Source of the DNA: an uncultured Actinomycetes bacterium | GTDB lineage: Bacteria > Actinomycetota > Actinomycetes > Nanopelagicales > Nanopelagicaceae | Length of the DNA: 35,514 nucleotides | Direction: 5' to 3' | NCBI GenBank assembly: GCA_903844115.1 | Contig: CAIMSI010000084.1 | Coordinates: 1 to 35,514, forward strand | Shown: piece after piece, positions 24,161 through 32,010 of the stretch | How positions within the stretch are numbered: position 1 is the first letter of the stretch | Layout: each line of letters begins with the position of its first letter | Program-made: the position numbers and the translations under genes | Notes under the pieces: model-generated | The model's database searches: none | Told to the model about the DNA's origin: nothing | The model's input: the letters and a program-made list of their open reading frames with translations, nothing else

Positions 24161-25399
24161 CTAGACAACCATCCACATTGGATTTTCAAAACGCTTAGAG
24201 AAAGCTTCTAGCCATTGAGCGGCAAGTGCTCCATCAATGCTTCGGTGATCTACTGAAAGTGTAAAGTTAATAACTGTTGCAGGAACGATTTGATCATCCT
24301 TCACAACAGGCTTCTTTTTAGCAGCTCCAACAGCCAAAATCATTGATTGTGGTGGATTAATGATTGCGTAGAACTCATCTGTTCCATACATTCCCAGATT
24401 CGTTACAGAAATTGTTCCGCCTTGGATTTCATCTTGTTTCAATTTTCCATCACGCGCGCGCCCGAAGAGGTCTCCAGTTGCCTTTGCTAAATCATCTAAA
24501 CGGAACTTTTCGACGCCACGAACAACAGGAGTAATCAGCCCGTTATCGGTTGCAACAGCGACCGCAATATCAACTGTGTTGAAGAATTGCATAGCCTCTT
24601 CGCCCCAGATGCAATTTGCTTGTGGAACGTCTGCATATGCTGCGGCAACGGTCTTCAAGATCAAGTCAGTGACAGATACCTTTGTCGTCGTCCACTCGTT
24701 GAGCTTCTTGCGAAGTTCAAGAAAATCATCTGCAATGAGAGCAGCGGAAAGATAGAAATGTGGAACCGTTGTCTTGCTTTCAGTCAGTCGACGGGCAATT
24801 GCTTTGCGCATCCGTGAATGGGGAACAGCTTCAGAAGGATTGCTAGAAACAACCGGCGCAGATGTGCGAGGAGCGGGGCTGCCTTGCTTTCCTTGTGCGG
24901 CATAAATATCTGCTTTAACAACTCGACCTTCAGGACCTGTGCCTGCAATAGCGTTTATATCGACGCCTAATTCACGTGCAAGTTTGCGAGCGATTGGACT
25001 AACAAATAAACGGCCCGTTCTTGCAGGTACGGCTGGCGCAACGGGTGCAACAGCGGCAACAGCGGCAACGGGTGCTGCTTGAACTTGAACAGTTGGTGTA
25101 GGTGCTGCAACTGAAATTGTTGTTCCAGCCAGTAATTTATCAATCTCTGAAGCATCTTCTCCCGTTGCAAGAAGAACGGCGATTGGTAAACCAACCTGAG
25201 CGTTCTTTCCTTCGGCCACTAGATACTTGCCAAGGATTCCAGCGCTTTCTGCAGGAACTTCGACAATCGCCTTTTCTGTTTCAACTTCCGCTAAAGGTTG
25301 TCCCTCAACGAATGAGTCGCCCTCTTTAACTAACCATTTAGAAAGAATTGCCTCCGTGGCATCAGCCAACAAAGCTGGCATTCTCATCATTGAAGCCAT
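24161..25399 (-). CDS. Dihydrolipoyl acyltransferase (E2) of a 2-oxoacid dehydrogenase complex
   Basis: The 412-residue E2 has one lipoyl domain (about 4-78, lipoyl-lysine Lys43 in ETEKAIVE), an Ala/Pro/Val-rich flexible linker (about 95-128), a peripheral subunit-binding domain (131-167) and the catalytic domain (about 190-412) with DHRSIDGA (His385, Asp389). It passes acyl groups from E1 to CoA. One lipoyl domain is typical of branched-chain, acetoin or secondary pyruvate complexes. Its ATG overlaps the E1 stop as TAATG. The acyl group transferred is unknown. No E3 (dihydrolipoamide dehydrogenase) gene follows. Confidence 0.93.
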   Translation of the reverse strand: MASMMRMPALLADATEAILSKWLVKEGDSFVEGQPLAEVETEKAIVEVPAESAGILGKYLVAEGKNAQVGLPIAVLLATGEDASEIDKLLAGTTISVAAPTPTVQVQAAPVAAVAAVAPVAPAVPARTGRLFVSPIARKLARELGVDINAIAGTGPEGRVVKADIYAAQGKQGSPAPRTSAPVVSSNPSEAVPHSRMRKAIARRLTESKTTVPHFYLSAALIADDFLELRKKLNEWTTTKVSVTDLILKTVAAAYADVPQANCIWGEEAMQFFNTVDIAVAVATDNGLITPVVRGVEKFRLDDLAKATGDLFGRARDGKLKQDEIQGGTISVTNLGMYGTDEFYAIINPPQSMILAVGAAKKKPVVKDDQIVPATVINFTLSVDHRSIDGALAAQWLEAFSKRFENPMWMVV

Positions 25400-27579
25400 T
25401 ATTTGCCGCCTTTAGCGCTTCTCAAAGCGAGAAGTCCTTCAACGACCTCTTCAACTCCAGCAATAGCAGCACGTTCCAAGACCTTGGAAATACTTGGCGA
25501 TGCAATCTTTCCTGTAACGCGTTGTACTGGTTGATCCAAGTAATCAAAGAAGCGGCGTTGAATTTCATCTGAAAGCCATGCGCCATAACCAGTTCCACGT
25601 GCACCTTGTTCGACAATGATCACGTTATTGGTCTTTTGGATGCTCGCACCGATTGTCTCCCAATCAATACTCGCGCGGTCTAGCCAACGCAGATCAATGA
25701 GATCAGCGCTCATACCAATTTGTGTAAGTGCCGTCTCGGTTTTACGAACCATCGAGAGATAAGAAATGATTGTTGCTTCATCACCTATTTTTGCAAGACG
25801 AGCCTTGCCTAGGGGAAGGTAGTAATCAAAGTTCTCAGGAACTTCTTCTTGCTCTTGATATAGATCAACATGCTCAAGAACCAATACTGGATCGTTGAGT
25901 GCAAGAGCCGTATTCATCAAGCCGATGTATTCAGCAGCCGAAGATGGTGCAACGATTCTCCAACCAGGTTGCATTGAAACAACTCCTGCTGGATCCATCA
26001 AGTGTTGAGATCCGTATCCGCTTCCCATAGCAACCTTCGTACGTAGTACTACTGGAATGTCATGAGTTCCGCCAAACATATGTCGAGCCTTACCAATCTG
26101 ATTGAAAATCTGATCAGCTGCCACCCACATAAAGTCGGCATACATAAATTCAATAACAGGACGGAATCTTCCATCCATTGCCATTCCTCCACCAAGACCA
26201 GCGAATGCGTTTTCACTAATCGGTGTACCAAGAATGCGACCAGGATATTTAGCCGCAAGGCCTTTTGTTGCACCGTTCGTTCCACCGTTAAGGCGGTGAA
26301 TATCTTCACCCAAAATAATTATGCGAGAATCGGTTTCCATGCGACGATCCAGAACAGAAGCAACGGCGTCTGCATATTTCATCGTTGACTTCGCTGCAAT
26401 TGTTGATGGTTCAGCAAAAGCAAGTCCATTTAGTTCTGATCCGTCTCCGCGAATTCCGACATCCACAAATGACTTATCTGGCCACAAAGCAGGCTTAATA
26501 CGGCGCTTTCCTGGCTTTTCTGGATCTTCTTCAAAGATTTGCGCAGCGGCTAGCGCGCATGAATCAACTGCTTGCTTGCGAACTGAAGCAATACCGTCAT
26601 CATCAATTAATCCAAGATTTTTCATCTCTATTGCAAGGCGAAGCAATGGATCGCGTGCCTTCCATTCTGCTTCTTCTTCCTTCGTGCGATATCCAAAAGC
26701 ACTACCTGGGAATGGTCCACTCTGGTGGAAGTAGCGATAAACATCGGCTTCGATAATTGTTGGGCCACCTCCATTTCGCATAATTTCATTTGCTTCCGTC
26801 ATTGCAAGGTGAACTGCAAGTGGATCCATGCCATCGACAAACCATGAAGGAATTCCGAAACCAGCGCCACGTGCGGAAAGACGAGGCTCCCCAGTTACTT
26901 CATCAATATGTGTTGAAACGGCGTAACGATTGTTTTCGATAAAAAAGCAAAGCGGCAATTTCCACGCACTTGCCAAGTTCATAGATTCAAGAACAGAACC
27001 GATGTTGACTGCGCCATCTCCAAAATATGTGACTGAAACATTGTTTGTTCCAGAACGAGATTGAGCAAAAGCATTACCTGCAGCAAGTGGCGCACCGCCA
27101 CCAACGATTGCATTAGTGCCGAGAGCACCAGCATCTAACCATTGAAGGTGCATCGAGCCGCCGCGACCACCGCAATAACCTTGAGCAAGACCCAAGATTT
27201 CAGCCATCGTGCGTTGTACAACTTCTTGAATTGCGGGAGTAATTAAGTTATTTACATCTAAGCGATTCCCCGAAACGTGATTTAAAACTTTTGCTAAAAA
27301 TTGGTGATGCCCGCGGTGTGAACCGTTTACTCCATCGCCTGTATTCAAACTATATGCAGATCCAATTGCGCCACCCTCCTGGCCAATCGAGCTGTGCACG
27401 GGTCCATGTACAAGACCTTCCGTTGCAAGAGTGAGCAATATTTCTTCAAAGGCGCGAATGATGTGGCCTTGACCCAATAGCGTTTCAAGAAGTTGGGGAT
27501 CAGCTGCTGCCCAATCCTCCGGAGTTGACCGAAGTTCGATCCAAGGCTTGCTTGGAGAGAGGGGATTACGTATAGCCAT
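25399..27579 (-). CDS. Fused E1 alpha/beta subunit of a 2-oxoacid or acetoin dehydrogenase
   Basis: A 726-residue thiamine-diphosphate enzyme joining both E1 halves in one chain. Alpha part (about 30-370): HSSIGQEGGAIG (62-73), HRGHHQFLAK and the TPP motif GDGAVNIG (187-194) ending at NN (216-217). Beta part (about 390-726): YADAVASVLDRRM, LGEDI, PISENAFAGLGGGMA and the C-terminal transketolase-like domain with LEHVDLY. It decarboxylates a 2-oxoacid (or cleaves acetoin) and acylates E2. ATG 27579 has AAGGAG 7 nt upstream; an upstream in-frame ATG-containing extension to 27654 crosses the promoter region and is rejected. Substrate cannot be fixed; pyruvate, branched 2-oxoacids and acetoin are candidates. 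Confidence 0.92.
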   Translation of the reverse strand: MAIRNPLSPSKPWIELRSTPEDWAAADPQLLETLLGQGHIIRAFEEILLTLATEGLVHGPVHSSIGQEGGAIGSAYSLNTGDGVNGSHRGHHQFLAKVLNHVSGNRLDVNNLITPAIQEVVQRTMAEILGLAQGYCGGRGGSMHLQWLDAGALGTNAIVGGGAPLAAGNAFAQSRSGTNNVSVTYFGDGAVNIGSVLESMNLASAWKLPLCFFIENNRYAVSTHIDEVTGEPRLSARGAGFGIPSWFVDGMDPLAVHLAMTEANEIMRNGGGPTIIEADVYRYFHQSGPFPGSAFGYRTKEEEAEWKARDPLLRLAIEMKNLGLIDDDGIASVRKQAVDSCALAAAQIFEEDPEKPGKRRIKPALWPDKSFVDVGIRGDGSELNGLAFAEPSTIAAKSTMKYADAVASVLDRRMETDSRIIILGEDIHRLNGGTNGATKGLAAKYPGRILGTPISENAFAGLGGGMAMDGRFRPVIEFMYADFMWVAADQIFNQIGKARHMFGGTHDIPVVLRTKVAMGSGYGSQHLMDPAGVVSMQPGWRIVAPSSAAEYIGLMNTALALNDPVLVLEHVDLYQEQEEVPENFDYYLPLGKARLAKIGDEATIISYLSMVRKTETALTQIGMSADLIDLRWLDRASIDWETIGASIQKTNNVIIVEQGARGTGYGAWLSDEIQRRFFDYLDQPVQRVTGKIASPSISKVLERAAIAGVEEVVEGLLALRSAKGGK

Positions 27580-27621
27580 GCTGCTGCTCCTTGACGCTGG
27601 GGTTTCTAACTTTAGGTCTGA

Positions 27622-27632
27622 TTGCATCCAAT
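27622..27632. promoter_or_regulatory. Putative GntR/FCD operator, copy 1
   Basis: TTGCATCCAAT, lying within the perfect dyad TGATTG-CATC-CAATCA (27620-27635). It overlaps a possible leftward -10 (TTGGAT on the minus strand, 17 nt after TTGTTA) for the E1-E2 operon. The core resembles TTGTATACAA-like sites bound by FCD-type GntR proteins; one is encoded just downstream at 28259. Confidence 0.5.
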
Positions 27633-27683
27633 CACAAGAAATATTGGGTAACAACCTAGTAATAATTGGAAAAATACCCTACT

Positions 27684-27694
27684 TTGTATCCAAT
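27684..27694. promoter_or_regulatory. Putative GntR/FCD operator, copy 2
   Basis: TTGTATCCAAT differs from copy 1 at a single base and lies 62 bp away in the same orientation. It overlaps a possible rightward promoter for the VOC gene: TTGGAA (27666-27671), 17 nt, TCCAAT (27689-27694). Confidence 0.5.
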
Positions 27695-27722
27695 TAGCGT
27701 CAAGTAAGCGAAAGGAGCACTC

Positions 27723-28250
27723 GTGGCACTTCCAGGTCTTCGCGGCACTGAGCACATTGGATTTACCGTTCCCGATCTTGATGAGGCAGAACGATTCTTC
27801 GTTGACATCATCGGATGCGAAAAAATTTATTCACTCGGGCCTTTCAAGAACGACGATAACGATTGGATGCAGGAGCACATGAATGTGCATCCCCGCACCA
27901 TCATGAAGGAACTCCGTTTCTTTCGTTGCAAGAACGGCCCAAACTTTGAAATTTTTCAATTCATCCCTGCAGATGGACAACAACGACAACCGTTGAACAG
28001 CGATATCGGTGGCCATCATCTTGCTTTCTATGTGGACGACTTTGATCTTGCTTATCAATATCTGCTGGATAACAACGTCCGCGTATTAGGCGAACCAACT
28101 TTTAGTAAGAGCCACAGCGAAGGTCAGCGTTGGCTTTATTTCCTCACTCCATGGGGGATGCAATGTGAACTCGTAAGTTTTCCTAACGGAAAGGCGTATG
28201 AGAAAGATGCTCCGGTCAAACTCTGGCATCCAGCTCATCCGGAGAAGTAA
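27723..28250 (+). CDS. VOC (glyoxalase/dioxygenase superfamily) metalloprotein
   Basis: A 175-residue protein made of two betaalphabetabetabeta modules of the vicinal oxygen chelate fold. Candidate metal ligands are all visible: His in GTEHIGFTV (about 12), Glu in NFEIFQF (about 76), His in GGHHLAFYV (about 99) and Glu in MQCELVSFP (about 142), the His-Glu-His-Glu pattern of glyoxalase-I-like enzymes. Members act as lyases, epimerases or dioxygenases on small oxygenated compounds. The GTG start has AGGAG 7 nt upstream. It is first in an operon with a GntR regulator and a ketopantoate-reductase-like enzyme, so it probably handles an intermediate of the regulated pathway. Confidence 0.85.
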   Translation: MALPGLRGTEHIGFTVPDLDEAERFFVDIIGCEKIYSLGPFKNDDNDWMQEHMNVHPRTIMKELRFFRCKNGPNFEIFQFIPADGQQRQPLNSDIGGHHLAFYVDDFDLAYQYLLDNNVRVLGEPTFSKSHSEGQRWLYFLTPWGMQCELVSFPNGKAYEKDAPVKLWHPAHPEK

Positions 28251-28258
28251 GCGCGGCT

Positions 28259-28909
28259 ATGGTTTTAGTTTCTAATAACGATTCAGCCACGAGTCACGCA
28301 ATTGCCGATGACCTCAAAGATCGAATTCTTGAGGGCAAGTACAAACCCGGCATGCGTTTGATTCAGGATGAACTTGCAATTGAATTCAAAGCAAGTCGCT
28401 CCCCTATTCGCGAAGCGTTGCGTATGTTGGAAGCCGATGGACTTGTCACCATTAAGACACATTCGGGTGCCTGGATTACAGAATTAGATTTTGCTGAATT
28501 CGAAGAGCTATACCAAATTCGTGAACGTGTTGAGCCGCTCATGCTTCGTTTGAGTATCCCTCACCTCACTACAAAATTAATTAAGGAACTTGAAGCTACC
28601 CTAGAGAAACTAAACGAAGCCACAACTGTCCAGCAATTTTTAAAGCTTGATCGCGAGTTTCACTTACTGACATACGAAGGTGCTGCCACGTCTTACCTTG
28701 GTGAAATTGTTCAACGAATGTGGAATACAACTCAGCCATACCGACGTCGTTACAGCCAGATTTTGGAGCGTGAACACTTCACTTCAGCCCACCTTGAACA
28801 TACCCTTTTAATGAAAGCGATTAAGCGAGCAGACCTCGATGATGCTGAACGCATTCTTTATGGTCATATCCGTCGGACTCGGCTAGAGCTGCAAGACCAA
28901 GCCGAATAA
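28259..28909 (+). CDS. GntR-family transcriptional regulator, FCD subfamily
   Basis: The 216-residue protein has an N-terminal winged helix (about 12-75, with LAIEFKASRSPIREALRML) and an all-helical FCD effector domain with the expected metal-binding pattern (DREFH near 125-129, a His in LEHTLL and a His in GHIRRTR near the end). FCD regulators respond to carboxylic acids or sugar acids, commonly as repressors. It begins 8 nt after the VOC gene. The likely targets are the two TTGYATCCAAT sites in the E1/VOC spacer, making it a local regulator of both divergent transcripts; this is inference from position. Confidence 0.9.
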   Translation: MVLVSNNDSATSHAIADDLKDRILEGKYKPGMRLIQDELAIEFKASRSPIREALRMLEADGLVTIKTHSGAWITELDFAEFEELYQIRERVEPLMLRLSIPHLTTKLIKELEATLEKLNEATTVQQFLKLDREFHLLTYEGAATSYLGEIVQRMWNTTQPYRRRYSQILEREHFTSAHLEHTLLMKAIKRADLDDAERILYGHIRRTRLELQDQAE

Positions 28910-28927
28910 ATGATTAAGGAGGCTGAT

Positions 28928-29947
28928 ATGTCTAAAAAAATAGCGGTTCTAGGTACAGGAGCAAACGGAGCTTCAATTGGCGCGGATCTAACTCGCGCTG
29001 GCCTGGATGTTGTTTTCATTGAGCAATGGCCAGCACACGTTGAGGCGATGCGTGCGCACGGAATTACTATCAACACACCAGAAGAATCAGTCACAACTCA
29101 AGTTCGCACAATGCATTTATGTGAAGTAGCTACCTTGAAAGAAAAGTTTGATGTAGTCCTCATGGTGATGAAAGCCTATGACTCAAAGTGGGCGGCGCAA
29201 TTAATCGAGCCTTACCTCAAAGAGGATGGCTTACTTGTAGGTGTGCAAAATGGAATGTCAATTGATGACATTGTCGGTGTTGTAGGAATAAATCGCACCA
29301 TGGGTTGCGTACTTGAAATTACATCTGCAATGTTTGAACCCGCAATAATTGAACGACATTCTGGTCATAATCGTTCTTGGTTTGCGGTTGGCGCACTTGA
29401 CGTATCTACTCAAGGCCGGGAAGAGGAAATTGCCTCACTGCTGCGCCATAGCGGAAGTGTTGATATTGTTTCCGATATTCGATCAACAAAGTGGACCAAA
29501 ATTATTAGTAACGCTACAACTCTTGTTCCGACCGCAATTCTTGGTATGCCAATGCGCGAAGCAATCCTTATCCCAGAAATGCGTGCTTTTATGATTGCTA
29601 GCGGCAAGGAAGCACAGCTTGCATCCAAGTTGCTTGGTAATACGTTATTGCCTATTTTTGGATTGACCGCCAAAGATATTGCAAACGAGGAACAGGTTGT
29701 CGAAACACTTCTTGATACTTTGATGCAAGGTTTTGTACTTCCATCATCGACAACAACTATTTTGCAGGATTGGCAGAAGTCTCGGCACAGCGAAGTAAAT
29801 GAAATAAACGGACTTGTTGTGAAGACACTGAAATCCTTTGGAAAGGAAGCTCCAGTTAATTCAAAGGTCGTAGAGATGGCACGCAAGATTGAACATGGAG
29901 AATTAACGCCAGATTCAAAAAACCTTGCTGAGTTGCTAGACTATTAA
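28928..29947 (+). CDS. Ketopantoate reductase-family (ApbA/PanE-like) dehydrogenase
   Basis: A 339-residue NAD(P)-dependent 2-oxoacid reductase-like protein. Seen: the nucleotide motif GTGANGASIG (8-17), the MKAYDSKWAA segment carrying a conserved Lys near 91, VGVQNGMSI, and the C-terminal helical domain starting near STKWTKIISNA. Fit to the fold is good, but pantothenate synthesis is unlikely from context; the family also includes reductases of other 2-oxo or 2-hydroxy acids. ATG 28928 is supported by AAGGAGG 5 nt upstream, whereas the ATG at 28910 places that sequence inside the reading frame. It is the last gene of the VOC-GntR operon and converges on the PRISE gene with a 7-bp gap. Confidence 0.88.
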   Translation: MSKKIAVLGTGANGASIGADLTRAGLDVVFIEQWPAHVEAMRAHGITINTPEESVTTQVRTMHLCEVATLKEKFDVVLMVMKAYDSKWAAQLIEPYLKEDGLLVGVQNGMSIDDIVGVVGINRTMGCVLEITSAMFEPAIIERHSGHNRSWFAVGALDVSTQGREEEIASLLRHSGSVDIVSDIRSTKWTKIISNATTLVPTAILGMPMREAILIPEMRAFMIASGKEAQLASKLLGNTLLPIFGLTAKDIANEEQVVETLLDTLMQGFVLPSSTTTILQDWQKSRHSEVNEINGLVVKTLKSFGKEAPVNSKVVEMARKIEHGELTPDSKNLAELLDY

Positions 29948-29954
29948 GAAATTA

Positions 29955-31016
29955 TTAAGGAATAATCTTTTCAGCGCGTAAACGATCAAAGAGATTCGTA
30001 AATGAATCAAAAGTAACGTTCACATCATTAAAGCCAGCGCGACGAGATTTACCCATATCCGCAAAGGTCTCTACCTGACGGCCAAGGTCGGCATCTGTAT
30101 GCCACCATGAAGCAAGATGGGTTGCCTTCATATCTTGGAGTCCGTGTTTGGCAACAATCTTTGCCCACACTTCATCAGCATCGCCCATCTTGGAATCTAG
30201 AGTCGTCAGCTGTGCTGGATACCCAGGATCTTCTAGACCAAAGTAATTTGCAATGTGCTTCCACAATTGGCGCCAACGAAATACATCTCCATTAACAGTA
30301 TTAAACGCTTGGTTTTGAGCTGCTTTGGCAGTCGCAGACCAGACTGCATGACGAGCAAGCATGGTTGCATCGGTTACATCTGTAACGCCGTTGAATTGTT
30401 CAGTAGATCCAGGGAATACGAATGGACGACCTGTCTCTTTGCAGATACTTGCGTAGAGAGCAAGTGTCACACCCATATTCATCACATTTCCGATGGCATA
30501 GCCAATCATTGTGTGAGGACGATGGACTGACCATGTGAAATTACGTTCTGCTGCATGCTTGAAAAGGATGTCCTCTTGGACGTAATAGAAGTTATCAATA
30601 GGAAGGCGCTCTTGGCTTTCGCGGAACGGTGTATCCATTGGAGTGGATGCATAAGATTCGAAGGGCCCGAGGTAGTGCTTGAGGCCTGTAATCAAAACAG
30701 CGTGTTCAAGAGACTTTGTTTGGCGCATCGCTGAAAGGGTATTTTCAAGCATCGCTCCATTAACTGCGCAGTTTTCAGCTTCAGTGTTTTGGCGAGACCA
30801 TGTACAGAAAAATAGATGCGAAATAGGAAGACCAGCAATCGCCTTCTCCACGCTTGCTTGATCTAAAACATCGCCATAGAGGTGATTAACGCCTGGAACG
30901 ATGATCCCTGGTTTACGAGATAAACCATGAACTTTCCAGCCATCCGCTAATAGAACTTGTGCAATGTTGTTACCTGCAATGCCGGTTACTCCGACGATGA
31001 GCGCTTCTTTTGCCAT
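29955..31016 (-). CDS. PRISE-type SDR (progesterone 5-beta-reductase/iridoid synthase-like)
   Basis: The 353-residue protein is an extended short-chain dehydrogenase. It has the NADP-binding GVTGIAGNN (9-17), the family hallmark TGLKHYLGPFE (110-120, Lys113) and NFYYVQEDILF (142-152), where the second Tyr is the active-site residue in plant 5-beta-reductases. PRISE enzymes reduce activated C=C bonds (1,4-enones) using NADPH; bacterial members often have unknown substrates. It is transcribed alone, leftward, inside a cluster of other oxidoreductases. Start support: AAAGGGA 6 nt before the ATG and a clear promoter at 31041-31069. Confidence 0.88.
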   Translation of the reverse strand: MAKEALIVGVTGIAGNNIAQVLLADGWKVHGLSRKPGIIVPGVNHLYGDVLDQASVEKAIAGLPISHLFFCTWSRQNTEAENCAVNGAMLENTLSAMRQTKSLEHAVLITGLKHYLGPFESYASTPMDTPFRESQERLPIDNFYYVQEDILFKHAAERNFTWSVHRPHTMIGYAIGNVMNMGVTLALYASICKETGRPFVFPGSTEQFNGVTDVTDATMLARHAVWSATAKAAQNQAFNTVNGDVFRWRQLWKHIANYFGLEDPGYPAQLTTLDSKMGDADEVWAKIVAKHGLQDMKATHLASWWHTDADLGRQVETFADMGKSRRAGFNDVNVTFDSFTNLFDRLRAEKIIP

Positions 31017-31040
31017 GGTGAGTCCCTTTCGTTGGGTGGA

Positions 31041-31069
31041 ATGTTAGGTGAGACTGTACGAAATGACAA
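31041..31069 (-). promoter_or_regulatory. Promoter of the PRISE-type reductase gene
   Basis: On the minus strand TTGTCA (31064-31069) and TAACAT (31041-31046) are separated by exactly 17 nt, giving a leader of about 18 nt ahead of the ATG at 31016. This is the clearest sigma-70-type match in the spacer. Confidence 0.55.
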
Positions 31070-31100
31070 CAGAGCGCCAGTAGGAGTGAGATGAGAGGGA

Positions 31101-31122
31101 AAGTGTTCGTTGACACTTGACA
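31101..31122. promoter_or_regulatory. Possible operator: AAGTGT-N6-ACACTT dyad with doubled TTGACAC
   Basis: AAGTGT (31101-31106) and ACACTT (31113-31118) form an inverted repeat; overlapping it, TTGACA occurs twice (31110-31115 and 31117-31122). It lies in the PRISE/SDR divergent spacer. A regulator site is plausible, but no -10 box stands at the right distance from either TTGACA. Confidence 0.35.
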
Positions 31123-31171
31123 CTCACACGGGGCGGTGTTTCACTTAAGTCGTCTTAATTTCTAACACTCC

Positions 31172-31210
31172 TACCTCTAATACCTCTAATACCTCTAATA
31201 CCTCTAATAC
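31172..31210 (+). repeat. Four tandem 9-bp repeats (TACCTCTAA) upstream of the SDR gene
   Basis: Four exact, contiguous copies of TACCTCTAA (31172-31207) plus a partial TAC end 17 bp before the SDR ATG. Each junction creates TCTAAT, a five-of-six match to the -10 consensus, at 31176, 31185, 31194 and 31203. The array therefore presents a ladder of possible -10 boxes and could change length by slippage. Confidence 0.9.
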
Positions 31211-31227
31211 GTTGAAAGGAAGCGGCC

Positions 31228-32010
31228 ATGGGAAGACTCACAGGTAAATCAGTCATCATTTCTGGTGCAGGCAGCGGCATTGGACGAGGATTCGCGCATG
31301 CTCTTGCCACTGAAGGTGCAAAAGTTGGAGTTCTCGATCTAAATGAGAGCGCAGCACAAACTGTCGTTGATGCAATCAACAAGTCTGGTGGAAGTGCAAT
31401 CTCGCTACAAGCCAACGTCGCCAAGCGCGCGGAAGTTAAAGCAGCCTTCGAAAAGTTTGTCGCTTGGGCCGGAAAACTAGATGTCCTCTTTAATAATGCT
31501 GGATTTAATAAGCCAATGCCATTGCTTGAGGTCACTGAAGATAATTGGCATGCAATTATGGATGTAAATGGACTTGGTGTGCTTATCGGAATTCAAGAAG
31601 GCGCGAAACTGATGATTCCAAATAAGTCAGGCAAAATTATTAATACTGCTTCCATTGCTGGTCGCCAGGGCTATCCATCATTTGCACCGTATTGTGCGAG
31701 TAAATTTGCTGTAAATGCTCTCACCCAAGCCGGAGCGCGTGGACTTGCTGAACACAACATCACAGTGAATTCATTTGCGCCAGGCGTTGTCGCAACACCA
31801 CTGTGGGATGGATTGAATAAAGATTTGTACGCAATGGGAGAAGCAAAAACTCCCGACTCAGCCATGGATGAATTCGGCGCAGGAATTCTTAAAGGCCATG
31901 CTGCAGCACCAGAAGAATTGGCGGGGACAGCGGTCTTTCTCGCTAGCAGTGATTCAGACTATATGACCGGACAAACAATAATGATCGACGGTGGGATGGT
32001 GCTCTTGTAA
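31228..32010 (+). CDS. Short-chain dehydrogenase/reductase (polyol or acetoin/butanediol type)
   Basis: A classical 260-residue SDR: cofactor motif ISGAGSGIG (11-19), NNAG (89-92), catalytic Ser142, Tyr155 and Lys159 (YCASK), then APGVVATPLW and the C-terminal MTGQTIMIDGG. The TPLW segment and ending resemble both acetoin/2,3-butanediol reductases and sorbitol (polyol) dehydrogenases, so it likely interconverts a vicinal hydroxyketone and diol. AAGGA stands about 8 nt before the ATG. It heads a rightward operon with two medium-chain dehydrogenases: its TAA overlaps the next ATG (TAATG). Confidence 0.9.
   Translation: MGRLTGKSVIISGAGSGIGRGFAHALATEGAKVGVLDLNESAAQTVVDAINKSGGSAISLQANVAKRAEVKAAFEKFVAWAGKLDVLFNNAGFNKPMPLLEVTEDNWHAIMDVNGLGVLIGIQEGAKLMIPNKSGKIINTASIAGRQGYPSFAPYCASKFAVNALTQAGARGLAEHNITVNSFAPGVVATPLWDGLNKDLYAMGEAKTPDSAMDEFGAGILKGHAAAPEELAGTAVFLASSDSDYMTGQTIMIDGGMVLL

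Larger units (their letters stand above)
27590..27704. repeat. 9-bp inverted repeat CTTGACGCT / AGCGTCAAG flanking the divergent promoters
   Basis: CTTGACGCT (27590-27598) and AGCGTCAAG (27696-27704) are exact inverted repeats near opposite ends of the E1/VOC spacer. Each therefore appears as AGCGTCAAG in the leader of the gene it precedes, a few bases before the ribosome-binding site. A shared leader element or regulator site is possible. Confidence 0.45.

Noticed and set aside
24148-24163. Possible bidirectional terminator between the aldolase and E2 genes
   Set aside because: The stem TAGTT/AACTA is only 5 bp and lacks a T run.
25030-25100. Repetitive DNA in the E2 gene
   Set aside because: It encodes the Ala/Pro/Val linker between the lipoyl and subunit-binding domains, which is normal low complexity.
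27580-27654. Extended start of the fused E1 gene
   Set aside because: It runs through the operator/promoter spacer, and the ATG at 27579 has an ideal AAGGAG.
29410-29886. 158-codon frame opposite the ketopantoate-reductase-like gene
   Set aside because: Antisense shadow without start signals or recognisable motifs.
31172-31210. Repeat array considered as CRISPR
   Set aside because: The units are contiguous 9-mers with no spacers and there are no cas genes.
31017-31227. Small RNA or tRNA gene in the largest spacer
   Set aside because: No cloverleaf or stable structure is visible; the contents are explained by promoters, a dyad and the tandem repeats.
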